A DNA stretch of 33,852 nucleotides, from contig CAISTG010000003.1 in assembly GCA_903888345.1 (NCBI GenBank), positions 1-33,852 of the forward strand, written 5' to 3'. This DNA comes from Candidatus Buchananbacteria bacterium (GTDB lineage: Bacteria; Patescibacteriota; Patescibacteriia; 2-01-FULL-39-33). Shown one piece after another: positions 26,067 through 32,936 of this stretch. The number at the start of each line of letters is the position of its first letter. The first letter of the stretch is position 1. Position numbers and translations under genes: made by a program. The notes under the pieces were generated by a model, which saw only the letters and a program-made list of their open reading frames with translations, did no database searches and had not been told where the DNA came from.

Positions 26067-28151
26067 ATGAAATATAAATTTTTAATCAGCGCTTGTTTTC
26101 TGGCTATCGGCTTAATTTTGCCACTGGCTTCTTTTGCGACGCAGATTGATTCAGCGTCGGTTAGTGGTTTGATCGGTTATTGGGGGTTTGAGGAGGCGAC
26201 TGGGACGACGGCGTTTGATTATTCTGGTAACCAAAAAGACGCCACGTTGGTGGCGACTACTTGGGTGGCAGGCAAAAGAGGTAAGGCACTAAATTTTAAT
26301 GGCACGAGCGCTTCTGCGTCCGCCCCCTTAACTTTGACTGGCGCCACCAAATTTACTCTGAGTGGGTGGGTCAAAAAGAGCGCTACTAATAAACAGATGA
26401 GTTTTGGAATGTTGAATGGGGCATTAGAGCGCGCCGAAATCGTTTGGTATACTGACGGGTCGCTTTACGGAGAAGTCGGCGCGACGCAAGATATCTGGGG
26501 GAAAAAGGCAGTGACTAATGACACTAAATGGCATTTTATTTCTTTTGTCTATGACGGCGCCGGCGCCACAAATGCGGATAAAGTAAAACTCTATTTTGAT
26601 GGTACTCCGCAATCATCTTTGACTTTTAGTGGAACGATTGCTTCTTCGGTCACTTGCACCAGCACGCTATCAATAGGAGTCAGAAACACTGGTTATTCGA
26701 GCGGTCTGATTGACGAAGTGCGTGTTTATAATCGGGCCCTCTCCTCGGCAGAAATTGCGTCTATTTATAATACTGGCGTGGCCAAGATCAATGCGGAGCC
26801 GGCTCTCAAAAAAAATAATCTGGATGCCGGTTTGGTTGGATATTATACAATGGATAACCAGGATATCAATTGGACAACTGGAAAAATTATTGATAAGTCG
26901 GGGACGACGACCACCCTCGCCTCACTGATTGGTTTAGTTGGTGCGACTTCGACTGCTGTTGGCAAAATTGGACAAGCGATAAATTTGATTACTTCTAGTA
27001 CTTATATTGTTGCTCCGCCGGTTCAAATTGGCGCTAATAAAACCGTCAGTACTTGGATTTATCAACAAGGAACGACCAATGTCTATGCGCCTTTAGTAGA
27101 ACAGGGCGGAGGTGGCGTCTATGGCAATTTTCGACTTATTAAATATGGTAGTAGAGTCGGGTTTGGTTATGATAATAATGTCGATAATTTTTATACGACC
27201 ACCGGGGGATTGGGTACGCTCAAGAAATGGGTTCATGTTGTCGGAGTATATGATGGTACGTCGGTAAAGATATATATTAATGGAACATTAAATACATCTT
27301 CGCAATCGCTGGGAAATTACGGACCCTGGGGTACTAATACTTTAAATATTGGTTTTCGGCCTTATACCGATATTGTTGGTGGCTGGAATGGTTTAATCGA
27401 TGACACTCGCATTTATAACCGCGCCTTATCGGCAACTGAAGTTAAACAGCTTTACAATCAAGGCGCTGGCACCAAAGTTAATGCGGCGCCGGCGGTCAAG
27501 CCACTGACACTCGACTCCGGTTTAGTCGGTTATTGGACGATGAATAATCAAGACATCAATTGGCGTAATTTGACGATGACGGATAAGTCGGGTAACGGCA
27601 ACACCGGCACTCTCGTGTCGATGCCAACCTCGACGTCGCCAGTGGTGGGCAAAGTGGGACAGGCACTGAAGTTTTATGGCGGTAGTTCATATATTAACGC
27701 TGGGGCTGGTCAAAGTTTACAAATAACCGGCGATATTACTGTGGCTGCTTGGGTTAAGACATTTGGGGATACTGGTATAACTCAAGAAATTGTTAGTAAG
27801 AATAACTCCACTGATTATGAGCTTTTACTGGTTGCGGGGTTGACGCCACGTTTTTACACTGGCCAGAATGTTAATGAGGCGGCGGCAAATGGAAAAATTT
27901 TGGTTCCAAATAAATGGACACATATTGTTGGCGTTCATAACAGCTTAGGAACAATGATTTATGTTGATGGTCTTAGAGGTACTGATGCAAGTATTCCGGC
28001 GCCAATTACTGACAATAGCACGGGTGTTCATATTGGAAATAGAGCTACTGATAATTCTAGACCGTTTAATGGCTTGATTGATGAAGTAAAAGTTTATAAT
28101 CGCGCGCTCTCGGCCGCGGAAGTTAAGCAATTATATAATCAGGGGAAGTAG
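26067..28151 (+). CDS. Secreted triple LamG-domain (jellyroll) protein B
   Basis: The 694-aa product starts at ATG without a Shine-Dalgarno. The signal peptide is MKYKFLISACFLAIGLILPLASFA. Three LamG-like jellyroll modules start at about residues 35 ('GLIGYWGFEE'), 255 ('GLVGYYTMDNQDINW') and 485 ('GLVGYWTMNNQDINW'). Each ends with 'D(E/D).(R/K).YNRALS..E(I/V)..(L/I)YN'. The protein stops immediately after the third module (LYNQGK), exactly as in its paralogue at 948-3203. Linkers such as 'KPLTLDSGLVGYW' are shared between the two, so they descend from one gene. LamG modules usually bind carbohydrate or protein ligands outside the cell. No anchor is seen. It follows the giant fibre gene by 121 bp, including the 65-bp hairpin repeat. 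The terminator at 28248-28280 lies downstream. Confidence 0.9.
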   Translation: MKYKFLISACFLAIGLILPLASFATQIDSASVSGLIGYWGFEEATGTTAFDYSGNQKDATLVATTWVAGKRGKALNFNGTSASASAPLTLTGATKFTLSGWVKKSATNKQMSFGMLNGALERAEIVWYTDGSLYGEVGATQDIWGKKAVTNDTKWHFISFVYDGAGATNADKVKLYFDGTPQSSLTFSGTIASSVTCTSTLSIGVRNTGYSSGLIDEVRVYNRALSSAEIASIYNTGVAKINAEPALKKNNLDAGLVGYYTMDNQDINWTTGKIIDKSGTTTTLASLIGLVGATSTAVGKIGQAINLITSSTYIVAPPVQIGANKTVSTWIYQQGTTNVYAPLVEQGGGGVYGNFRLIKYGSRVGFGYDNNVDNFYTTTGGLGTLKKWVHVVGVYDGTSVKIYINGTLNTSSQSLGNYGPWGTNTLNIGFRPYTDIVGGWNGLIDDTRIYNRALSATEVKQLYNQGAGTKVNAAPAVKPLTLDSGLVGYWTMNNQDINWRNLTMTDKSGNGNTGTLVSMPTSTSPVVGKVGQALKFYGGSSYINAGAGQSLQITGDITVAAWVKTFGDTGITQEIVSKNNSTDYELLLVAGLTPRFYTGQNVNEAAANGKILVPNKWTHIVGVHNSLGTMIYVDGLRGTDASIPAPITDNSTGVHIGNRATDNSRPFNGLIDEVKVYNRALSAAEVKQLYNQGK

Positions 28152-28188
28152 TGGGTTTAGGGTTTCATTATTCGGGTGTTACTGGGGT

Positions 28189-28213
28189 GGATTCCCGCCT
28201 TCGCGGGAATGAC
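28189..28213. repeat. Short palindromic repeat (cgcgggaatgac type)
   Basis: The stem attcccgc / gcgggaat with loop cttc is followed by 'gac'. It is a single-hairpin relative of the double palindromes and lies between the LamG gene and its terminator. Confidence 0.8.
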
Positions 28214-28247
28214 GGGGAATTGACGGTAGTTAATTTTTAGAAAATAA

Positions 28248-28280
28248 AAAGCTCTTCCGGAGGGGAGAGCTTTGTTTTTT
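28248..28280. terminator. Bidirectional terminator between convergent genes
   Basis: The stem aaagctcttcc / gggagagcttt (one G-T pair) with a ggag loop is followed by a T run on the plus strand and flanked by an A-rich run on the left. It sits between the LamG gene and the minus-strand secreted protein. Confidence 0.85.
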
Positions 28281-28293
28281 TAATCTGAACCGA

Positions 28294-28929
28294 TTATTTT
28301 CCTTGGACGAACTTTTGGTAGAAAGGACGCAGGTCGCAGGCCTCGATTATCCGTGGATCATCGTTGGTCTTTTTGCCATTCAAGGTTACGTTTGCCACAT
28401 CTAACCAGTGTTCCAACTCCGCTTTGAGTTCAGGAGCGAAAGGCGAATCAAAATTTTGTTTTTCGGTGATCTTTTTATGTGCGCTGGCCGAGTCCTTAAA
28501 GGTGAAGGTAGCATAAGTAATGATGGTCAGTGGTTTTTCGCTCGGTTTATTGATAACCGATTGGCTATAACTGATTCGTAGCTCATAACTCTGCCCCTTA
28601 AACGATAGTAGCGACTTTTCACCGTCGCTCCAAGAAATCGTGACGCTGTAACGTCCTTCCTGTCGGCCCAATTCGCACCGATAAATTTCGGCGTCTTTGT
28701 TTTGTCGCAAACTAGTAATTGGTTCTGGCGTTGACTGGGGTTGGGTTCCTGTCTGCACGGGAATGACAGTGGACGGCGGTGCCGCTGTTGGTTTGTCAAC
28801 GGCGTGCTTGGACAAAACTTTGGCCCCGAGTTCGGACACTCTACCCAGTCTGGCATCATTCTGCGCGAGTGCGGTCGGTACCAGCAGCAAGCTAATCAGA
28901 CCAAAAATTAGCGCCCCTGTCTTCATCAT
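28294..28929 (-). CDS. Secreted protein of unknown function with a repeat-encoded linker
   Basis: The 211-aa product starts at ATG 28929 with a good ribosome site (agaggagaca) on the minus strand; a second ATG follows directly. The signal peptide is about 1-22 (ends 'PTALAQ'). Residues ~45-70 form a Pro/Thr-rich linker containing 'VIPVQTGTQ', which is the translation of a palindromic repeat (28744-28768). The rest (~75-205) is a mixed alpha/beta domain with 'YRCELGRQEGRYSVTISW', a 'ELRISYSQ' strand, and a helical end, and it has two Cys that could pair ('YRCEL' and 'EACDL'). I do not recognise the family and see no catalytic motif. A promoter with TTGACA and an extended -10 lies 49 bp upstream, back to back with the promoter of the TIM-barrel gene. 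Confidence 0.8.
   Translation of the reverse strand: MMKTGALIFGLISLLLVPTALAQNDARLGRVSELGAKVLSKHAVDKPTAAPPSTVIPVQTGTQPQSTPEPITSLRQNKDAEIYRCELGRQEGRYSVTISWSDGEKSLLSFKGQSYELRISYSQSVINKPSEKPLTIITYATFTFKDSASAHKKITEKQNFDSPFAPELKAELEHWLDVANVTLNGKKTNDDPRIIEACDLRPFYQKFVQGK
28744..28768. repeat. Palindromic repeat inside a coding sequence
   Basis: On the minus strand it reads tgtcattcccgtgcagacag, matching the 'gtcattcccgc...' family of repeats at 28189-28213 but with a degraded stem. It is translated in frame as TVIPVQTGTQ, between the signal peptide and the folded domain. Confidence 0.75.
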
Positions 28930-28977
28930 TTGTCTCCTCTGTGGTTGTGGAAGCGGTTAAGGTGCAACTGATTAAAT

Positions 28978-29006
28978 AGCCTAACAAGTAGCTGTCTAGT
29001 TGTCAA
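28978..29006 (-). promoter_or_regulatory. Promoter of the minus-strand secreted protein gene
   Basis: On the minus strand TTGACA, a 17-bp spacer and TAGGCT are seen, with TG one base before the -10 (TGtTAGGCT). Transcription would start near 28971, leaving a short ~41-nt leader with the ribosome site. Confidence 0.7.
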
Positions 29007-29027
29007 GTAATGCGGCGGTCGTCGAGC

Positions 29028-29056
29028 TTGACTATTATTAGAATAAATGTTAGAAT
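29028..29056 (+). promoter_or_regulatory. Promoter of the TIM-barrel gene
   Basis: TTGACT, a 17-bp spacer and TAGAAT are present, with an upstream TG (TGtTAGAAT). Transcription would start near 29063, after the ATG at 29010 that the ORF track uses. That rules out the longer N-terminus and supports ATG 29109. Confidence 0.75.
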
Positions 29057-29108
29057 AAGGCATAAATTAGTTCTTTTTAAACCAAATACAACTAACAGGA
29101 GCATACAA

Positions 29109-29843
29109 ATGAATCAGCAAACGAGCCAGGCTCGAGAACGACCGGTGGGATTTTCCACGGGCTGTCTCTATCGAAGTGTCGAGAATACTTATGCGCCGGA
29201 AACAGTACAGTTGCTCGCTCGGAAAAGTTCGGCGGCAATTGAAGTGATGTGCGCTTATCCCGATCATGTGTCGCGACTAGCCGCCATGATTCCAGCTTTG
29301 CAGGATTTTGACGTTAAGAGCGTCCATTTGCCAGTTCATACTCGTTACACCAACACTAAAGAAATTAGGTTGATGTTACGGGCGATTGAAAAGTTTTATC
29401 TGAAAATCGGTGCGAGCTTGGCGGTAATTCATCCGGATCTCGTCGATGATTGGCGAGTGTTCCAAGGACGCAAAATGTGTTTTGCGGTCGAAAATATGGA
29501 TTCGCGCAAAGGAAGTTTTAAGCAACCGGAAGAATTTGTGCAATTTTTTGCGCAACAGCCGGACTGGAAATTAGTGCTCGATATTAACCACTGCCATGCG
29601 CATGACAAGAGTTTGGCTTTGGCTGATGAATTTGTTGAGAGTTGCGGTGAACAGTTGGCGGAAATTCACATCAGCGGCGCTGGTGTCGATCTCTATCATC
29701 AACCGCTTTATCGTACGCGTCAAGCAAAGTTTATCGCCAAAATTCCGGCTGGATCTTGCCCGATAATTATTGAAAGCCCCTGTCATCCGTCAATGCTCGT
29801 GGTTGAACTTGCGTATATACGTCAGCGACTAAAGGGAGATTAA
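29109..29843 (+). CDS. Xylose isomerase-like TIM-barrel protein (AP endonuclease 2 / sugar phosphate isomerase family)
   Basis: The 244-aa product starts at ATG 29109, preceded by AGGAG at normal spacing; the longer ORF-track start lies upstream of the predicted transcription start. The sequence shows the alternating strands and helices of an AP_endonuc_2-type barrel, with likely metal or active-site residues at strand ends: 'SVHLPVH', 'LAVIHPD', 'CFAVENMD', 'LVLDINHCHAH', 'AEIHISG' and 'IIIESP'. Members include endonuclease IV, sugar isomerases and epimerases, and the substrate cannot be told here. At ~245 aa it is shorter than endonuclease IV (about 280), which favours a small isomerase/epimerase-like protein. 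No signal peptide is present, so it is cytoplasmic. It overlaps the next start by one base (taATG), so the two are translationally coupled. Confidence 0.85.
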   Translation: MNQQTSQARERPVGFSTGCLYRSVENTYAPETVQLLARKSSAAIEVMCAYPDHVSRLAAMIPALQDFDVKSVHLPVHTRYTNTKEIRLMLRAIEKFYLKIGASLAVIHPDLVDDWRVFQGRKMCFAVENMDSRKGSFKQPEEFVQFFAQQPDWKLVLDINHCHAHDKSLALADEFVESCGEQLAEIHISGAGVDLYHQPLYRTRQAKFIAKIPAGSCPIIIESPCHPSMLVVELAYIRQRLKGD

Positions 29844-30082
29844 TGGTTATGAATAAGATATTGGAGACTGCTGGAAAAAAGTCCGCTCTACGTTTACGGT
29901 TTCTACTGATTTGTCAGTGGTCAATTATAGTATTAGCTTTAGTGGACTTAGTTTCTTCCTTTGATGGCTTTATGTTGCCAAGGGTGATAACGGTTGGTAT
30001 GATGGGATGTCTGGCCATAGTTTGCCTTGTTTCGCTCTTTTGTTTTATTACTAGTCTCTTTTGTAGCTTAATCAAGAAATAG
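29843..30082 (+). CDS. Small two-helix membrane protein coupled to the TIM-barrel gene
   Basis: The 79-aa product starts at ATG 29843, overlapping the stop of the previous gene by one base. GGGAG just upstream can serve as the ribosome site; an alternative ATG lies two codons in. Two hydrophobic helices are visible, about residues 20-40 ('FLLICQWSIIVLALVDLV') and 48-76 ('VITVGMMGCLAIVCLVSLFCF'), joined by a short loop, with a Lys-rich start and end. No family is recognised. The coupling suggests a shared role with the TIM-barrel protein, perhaps placing it at the membrane, but this is only context. A strong terminator follows 8 bp downstream. Confidence 0.7.
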   Translation: MVMNKILETAGKKSALRLRFLLICQWSIIVLALVDLVSSFDGFMLPRVITVGMMGCLAIVCLVSLFCFITSLFCSLIKK

Positions 30083-30089
30083 AACCTTC

Positions 30090-30114
30090 AACCGCAGTCC
30101 GCTGCGGTTTTTTT
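30090..30114 (+). terminator. Rho-independent terminator
   Basis: A perfect 8-bp stem aaccgcag / ctgcggtt with loop tccg is followed by seven T residues. It ends the TIM-barrel/membrane protein operon. Confidence 0.9.
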
Positions 30115-30120
30115 AATCTC

Positions 30121-30136
30121 TATAATGTGATAAAAT
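30121..30136 (+). promoter_or_regulatory. Possible -10 region of the phytoene desaturase-like gene
   Basis: TATAAT at 30121-30126 is followed closely by a second A/T-rich candidate (tgtgataaaat). Both lie between the terminator and the ATG at 30161. No -35 is clear. Confidence 0.4.
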
Positions 30137-30160
30137 GGAGACAACAATAATTATTTTATT

Positions 30161-31654
30161 ATGTCTAAAAAAATTATCATTGTCGGCGCTGGTCCTGGCG
30201 GCTTAGCTTCGGGAATGTTACTCGCACACAAAGGCTTTGATGTCGAAATTTTTGAAAAGAATCCTGTGGTCGGGGGTCGCAATGGCTCAATACAATTAGG
30301 GGAGTATAAATTCGATATCGGTCCAACGTTCTTCATGATGGATTATGTGTTGCGCGAGATTTTTAAAACTACTGGTCGGGATTTAGAAGATTACGTGAAA
30401 CTTACGCGCTTGGATCCGATGTATAATTTGCATTTCGGCAGTCTAAATCAAGCGATTACTATTTTTTCTGATCGCGCCAAGATGAAAGCTGAATTGGCCC
30501 GTGTATTTCCGGGTGCTGAAAAGGGTTTAGACAAATTTTATCGTAAAGAAAAAACTCGTTTTGATCGTTTGATTCCGGTCTTGTCGCATCACAACAATAA
30601 TATTCTTGATGTTTTTAATTTTCGCACGATTCTGGCTTTGCCATCGTTTTCATTTGGTAAAAAGTTATATGATGTGATGGGTAATTATTTCAAACCAGAA
30701 TATGCGCGCTTGTCGTTTACATTCCAGTCAAAATATTTGGGCATGTCACCATGGGATTGTCCGGGCGCTTTTGCTTTAGTGCCATACACTGAACATCAAG
30801 ATGGCGTTTATCATCTCGAGGGTGGTTTATCACAGTCAACCGTAGCAATGGCTAAAGCCATTAAAGAAGACGGCGGAAAGATTCATTGCAGTACACCTGT
30901 TGCTTCGTTGTTGATTAAAAACAAAAAAATTTATGGTGTTAAATTAGCTGATGGTCGCGAAGTCTTGGCGGATAAGGTTATTGTTAATGCTGATTTTGGC
31001 TATACGATGAATAATTTAGTGCCTGCAGGTGCCGCTAGAAAATGGACGCCGAAAAAGTTAGCTAAAACTAAATTGTCCTGCTCGATATTTATGATGTATT
31101 TGGGTTTAAAGCGAACGACAACTTTACCCCATCACAGTATTTTATTTGCTAAGAATTATCGCCAGAATGTTGCTGATATTTTTTCTGGAAAATTAACTGA
31201 CAAGGATTTTTCGGTTTACGTTCGTGATGCTAGTAAGACCGATAAGACGTTGGCGCCGAAGGGCAAGACCGCTTTATATGTCTTAGTGCCGGTTGCCAAT
31301 AACCGCTCGGGCATTGATTGGGACAAAGTTAAAGGTAAAGTCAGAAAGCAAGCACTTAATATTCTGGCCACGGATTTTGGCTTGAAAGACATTGAGAAGG
31401 ATATTGAAGTTGAAAAAATTATTACACCAGCTGATTGGGAAAAGGATTATAATGTTTATGAGGGCGCGGTTTTTAATTTAGCGCACAATCTTAATCAGAT
31501 GATTTGGTTCCGACCCCACAATCGGTTTGAGGATTTTAAGAATTTGTATTTGACTGGCGGGGGAACGCATCCTGGAAGTGGCCTGCCCACGATTTATGAA
31601 TCCGGTCGGATTGCGGCTCGATTGATTTGTAAGGAATTTGGGGTGAAGTATTAA
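30161..31654 (+). CDS. Phytoene desaturase (CrtI) family FAD-dependent oxidoreductase
   Basis: The 497-aa product is full length for the CrtI family (about 490-510). The N-terminal Rossmann motif 'IIIVGAGPGGLASGMLLA' and 'FEKNPVVGGRNG' bind FAD. 'FDIGPTFFMM' and 'GVYHLEGGLSQSTVAMAKAI' match conserved substrate/FAD segments. The C-terminal CrtI signature 'LYLTGGGTHPGSGLPTIYESG' is intact. Known members desaturate phytoene or related C30 carotenoids, but the family also includes carotenoid ketolases/isomerases and prenyl-lipid oxidoreductases, so the substrate is uncertain. No crtB-like synthase or other isoprenoid gene is in the window. No signal peptide; likely cytoplasmic or membrane-associated. 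It stands alone between a terminator and two palindromic repeats. No Shine-Dalgarno is close to the ATG. Confidence 0.88.
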   Translation: MSKKIIIVGAGPGGLASGMLLAHKGFDVEIFEKNPVVGGRNGSIQLGEYKFDIGPTFFMMDYVLREIFKTTGRDLEDYVKLTRLDPMYNLHFGSLNQAITIFSDRAKMKAELARVFPGAEKGLDKFYRKEKTRFDRLIPVLSHHNNNILDVFNFRTILALPSFSFGKKLYDVMGNYFKPEYARLSFTFQSKYLGMSPWDCPGAFALVPYTEHQDGVYHLEGGLSQSTVAMAKAIKEDGGKIHCSTPVASLLIKNKKIYGVKLADGREVLADKVIVNADFGYTMNNLVPAGAARKWTPKKLAKTKLSCSIFMMYLGLKRTTTLPHHSILFAKNYRQNVADIFSGKLTDKDFSVYVRDASKTDKTLAPKGKTALYVLVPVANNRSGIDWDKVKGKVRKQALNILATDFGLKDIEKDIEVEKIITPADWEKDYNVYEGAVFNLAHNLNQMIWFRPHNRFEDFKNLYLTGGGTHPGSGLPTIYESGRIAARLICKEFGVKY

Positions 31655-31676
31655 ATTTACTTTATTATATAAGCAG

Positions 31677-31700
31677 GTCATTCCTGCGAAGGCAGGAATC
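31677..31700. repeat. Short palindromic repeat after the CrtI gene
   Basis: The stem attcctgc / gcaggaat with loop gaag is flanked by 'gtc'. It belongs to the same type as 28189-28213, with compensating stem changes that keep the hairpin. Confidence 0.8.
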
Positions 31701-31710
31701 TGAGTCTTTC

Positions 31711-31775
31711 GTCATCCTGAACTGGCGAAGGATCTCATGGCTTAAGGGTGGGATCCTTCGTAAACTCAGGATGAC
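31711..31775. repeat. 65-bp long-hairpin repeat, copy 2
   Basis: Begins gtcatcctgaactggcgaag and ends taaactcaggatgac. It has the same length and arms as 25968-26032. It follows the short palindrome by 10 bp and precedes the convergent terminator. Confidence 0.85.
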
Positions 31776-31792
31776 GTGATATTTAGAATAAT

Positions 31793-31825
31793 AAAAAAGC
31801 GCCGTCCCGAATTTCGGGGCGGCGT
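31793..31825 (-). terminator. Terminator of the minus-strand unknown gene
   Basis: The stem gccgtcccg / cggggcggc (one G-T pair) with loop aattt is followed on the minus strand by a T run (complement of aaaaaa). It is nearly the same as the terminator at 32877-32910, apart from the loop. Confidence 0.8.
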
Positions 31826-31839
31826 TGTTGTATAAGGGA

Positions 31840-32766
31840 CTAGATTTGGTCGGGGTTGCCGTATTTGGCAATTATCTCGTGACGACGAGTTGCATCATTG
31901 ATTAAGTGATCATGGTGGGATTGTCGCAAAAGCCGCAGTGATTCGTCTAATGTCGCCTGGTTCTTGGGAAACATCAGGTGATTGATATCGCAAAGCTCAG
32001 TGTCGGCTTTGACTTTAGCTCTCTCCGCTTTGCATTTTTCTTTGTGCATGAATGTCATCTTTTCAATCAAAGGCAGAAAGGACAGATCAAAATGCCGTTC
32101 GCGCAGGATGATCTTGAGTGCTCGTTCCACTTGGATGAAATCTTCCGGATTATAATCGATGCGGAGTGCTTCTTCCTTCCTGAAAATGCCACTGTAATGG
32201 AAGATGGAGTTTAGCATCGCTTCAAGTAATTTTTTGATTTCCGGCAAAACTCCAAACAGGCCGTCTAGTTGCAGAATAATGCCCAATCGTTTAATTTGAG
32301 GATCGGGAGTTCTTGCATCAAAATGGAGGCCACGATTCAAACGACTGCAAATTGTTTTGACGATGTGGTTATCTCCGGCCATCAGCACTTCATGCTTTCC
32401 TTCAAGTAGGGCCAGGGCGAAGCGGATGGCGCGCAGGTTAGCGAGCGAGGAGCTACGCATAACATAGCCAGCTAAGACTTTAGGATAAAGGCACTCGTAA
32501 TGCCGGCGTTCATTATCCCTAAGAAAGACGATCAAGTCCTCCCATTCGTCGCATTCTTCCTGGTTGAAGGTCATCAGATCGCTATACGTATTAAAGCCGT
32601 TAATCGCGGCTTCGCGCAGTTCGTAGGCATTGTATTTGGAAAAAAAGTAGGGGAGTTTCAAGTGAGTGGCGCAACTCGGACGATCCAAGTATTCTTGGAG
32701 CATTTTGTTGTGCTGATAACTAGCTGGAAATGCTTTTCGGACTCGCTGAGGCACTGTTTGTTCCAT
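31840..32766 (-). CDS. Unrecognised cytoplasmic, mainly helical protein
   Basis: The 308-aa product starts at ATG 32766 with a GGAG ribosome site about 10 nt upstream. It has no signal peptide or membrane helix and is rich in charged residues. Its predicted structure is mostly helical, with long segments such as 'SLANLRAIRFALALLEGKHE', 'LPEIKKLLEAMLNSIFHYSG' and 'FIQVERALKIILRERHFDL'. A cluster of His/Arg near the end ('LRQSHHDHLINDATRRHEI') is notable but not a known motif. I cannot assign a family. It has its own consensus promoter (32836-32864) and terminator, so it is a single-gene unit. Confidence 0.8.
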   Translation of the reverse strand: MEQTVPQRVRKAFPASYQHNKMLQEYLDRPSCATHLKLPYFFSKYNAYELREAAINGFNTYSDLMTFNQEECDEWEDLIVFLRDNERRHYECLYPKVLAGYVMRSSSLANLRAIRFALALLEGKHEVLMAGDNHIVKTICSRLNRGLHFDARTPDPQIKRLGIILQLDGLFGVLPEIKKLLEAMLNSIFHYSGIFRKEEALRIDYNPEDFIQVERALKIILRERHFDLSFLPLIEKMTFMHKEKCKAERAKVKADTELCDINHLMFPKNQATLDESLRLLRQSHHDHLINDATRRHEIIAKYGNPDQI

Positions 32767-32835
32767 AACTCTGGTCTCCTGTGTGTCCTGGTTCGGACGG
32801 TTGAAAGGAACATCCTGCCGGTTGGCATTGGCCTG

Positions 32836-32864
32836 ATAGTAGTCGAAATTAGTTCAATTGTCAA
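32836..32864 (-). promoter_or_regulatory. Promoter of the 308-aa unknown gene
   Basis: On the minus strand TTGACA, a 17-bp spacer and TACTAT are seen. Transcription would start near 32829, leaving a ~63-nt leader. The -35 lies 12 bp after the terminator of the upstream gene. Confidence 0.75.
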
Positions 32865-32876
32865 GGAATTTGAATT

Positions 32877-32910
32877 AAAAAAAGCGCCGTCCCGGTAATG
32901 GGGCGGCGTC
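32877..32910 (-). terminator. Terminator of the minus-strand membrane protein gene
   Basis: The stem gcgccgtccc / ggggcggcgt with loop ggtaat is followed on the minus strand by a run of T residues. It shares 'aaaaagcgccgtccc' with the terminator at 31793-31825. Confidence 0.85.
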
Positions 32911-32936
32911 TTGCAAGAAATGTGCATGTTCTGCTT

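Noticed and set aside
29010-29108. Longer N-terminus of the TIM-barrel protein from ATG 29010
   Set aside because: The start lies upstream of the consensus promoter at 29028-29056 and has no ribosome site, while ATG 29109 has AGGAG at good spacing.
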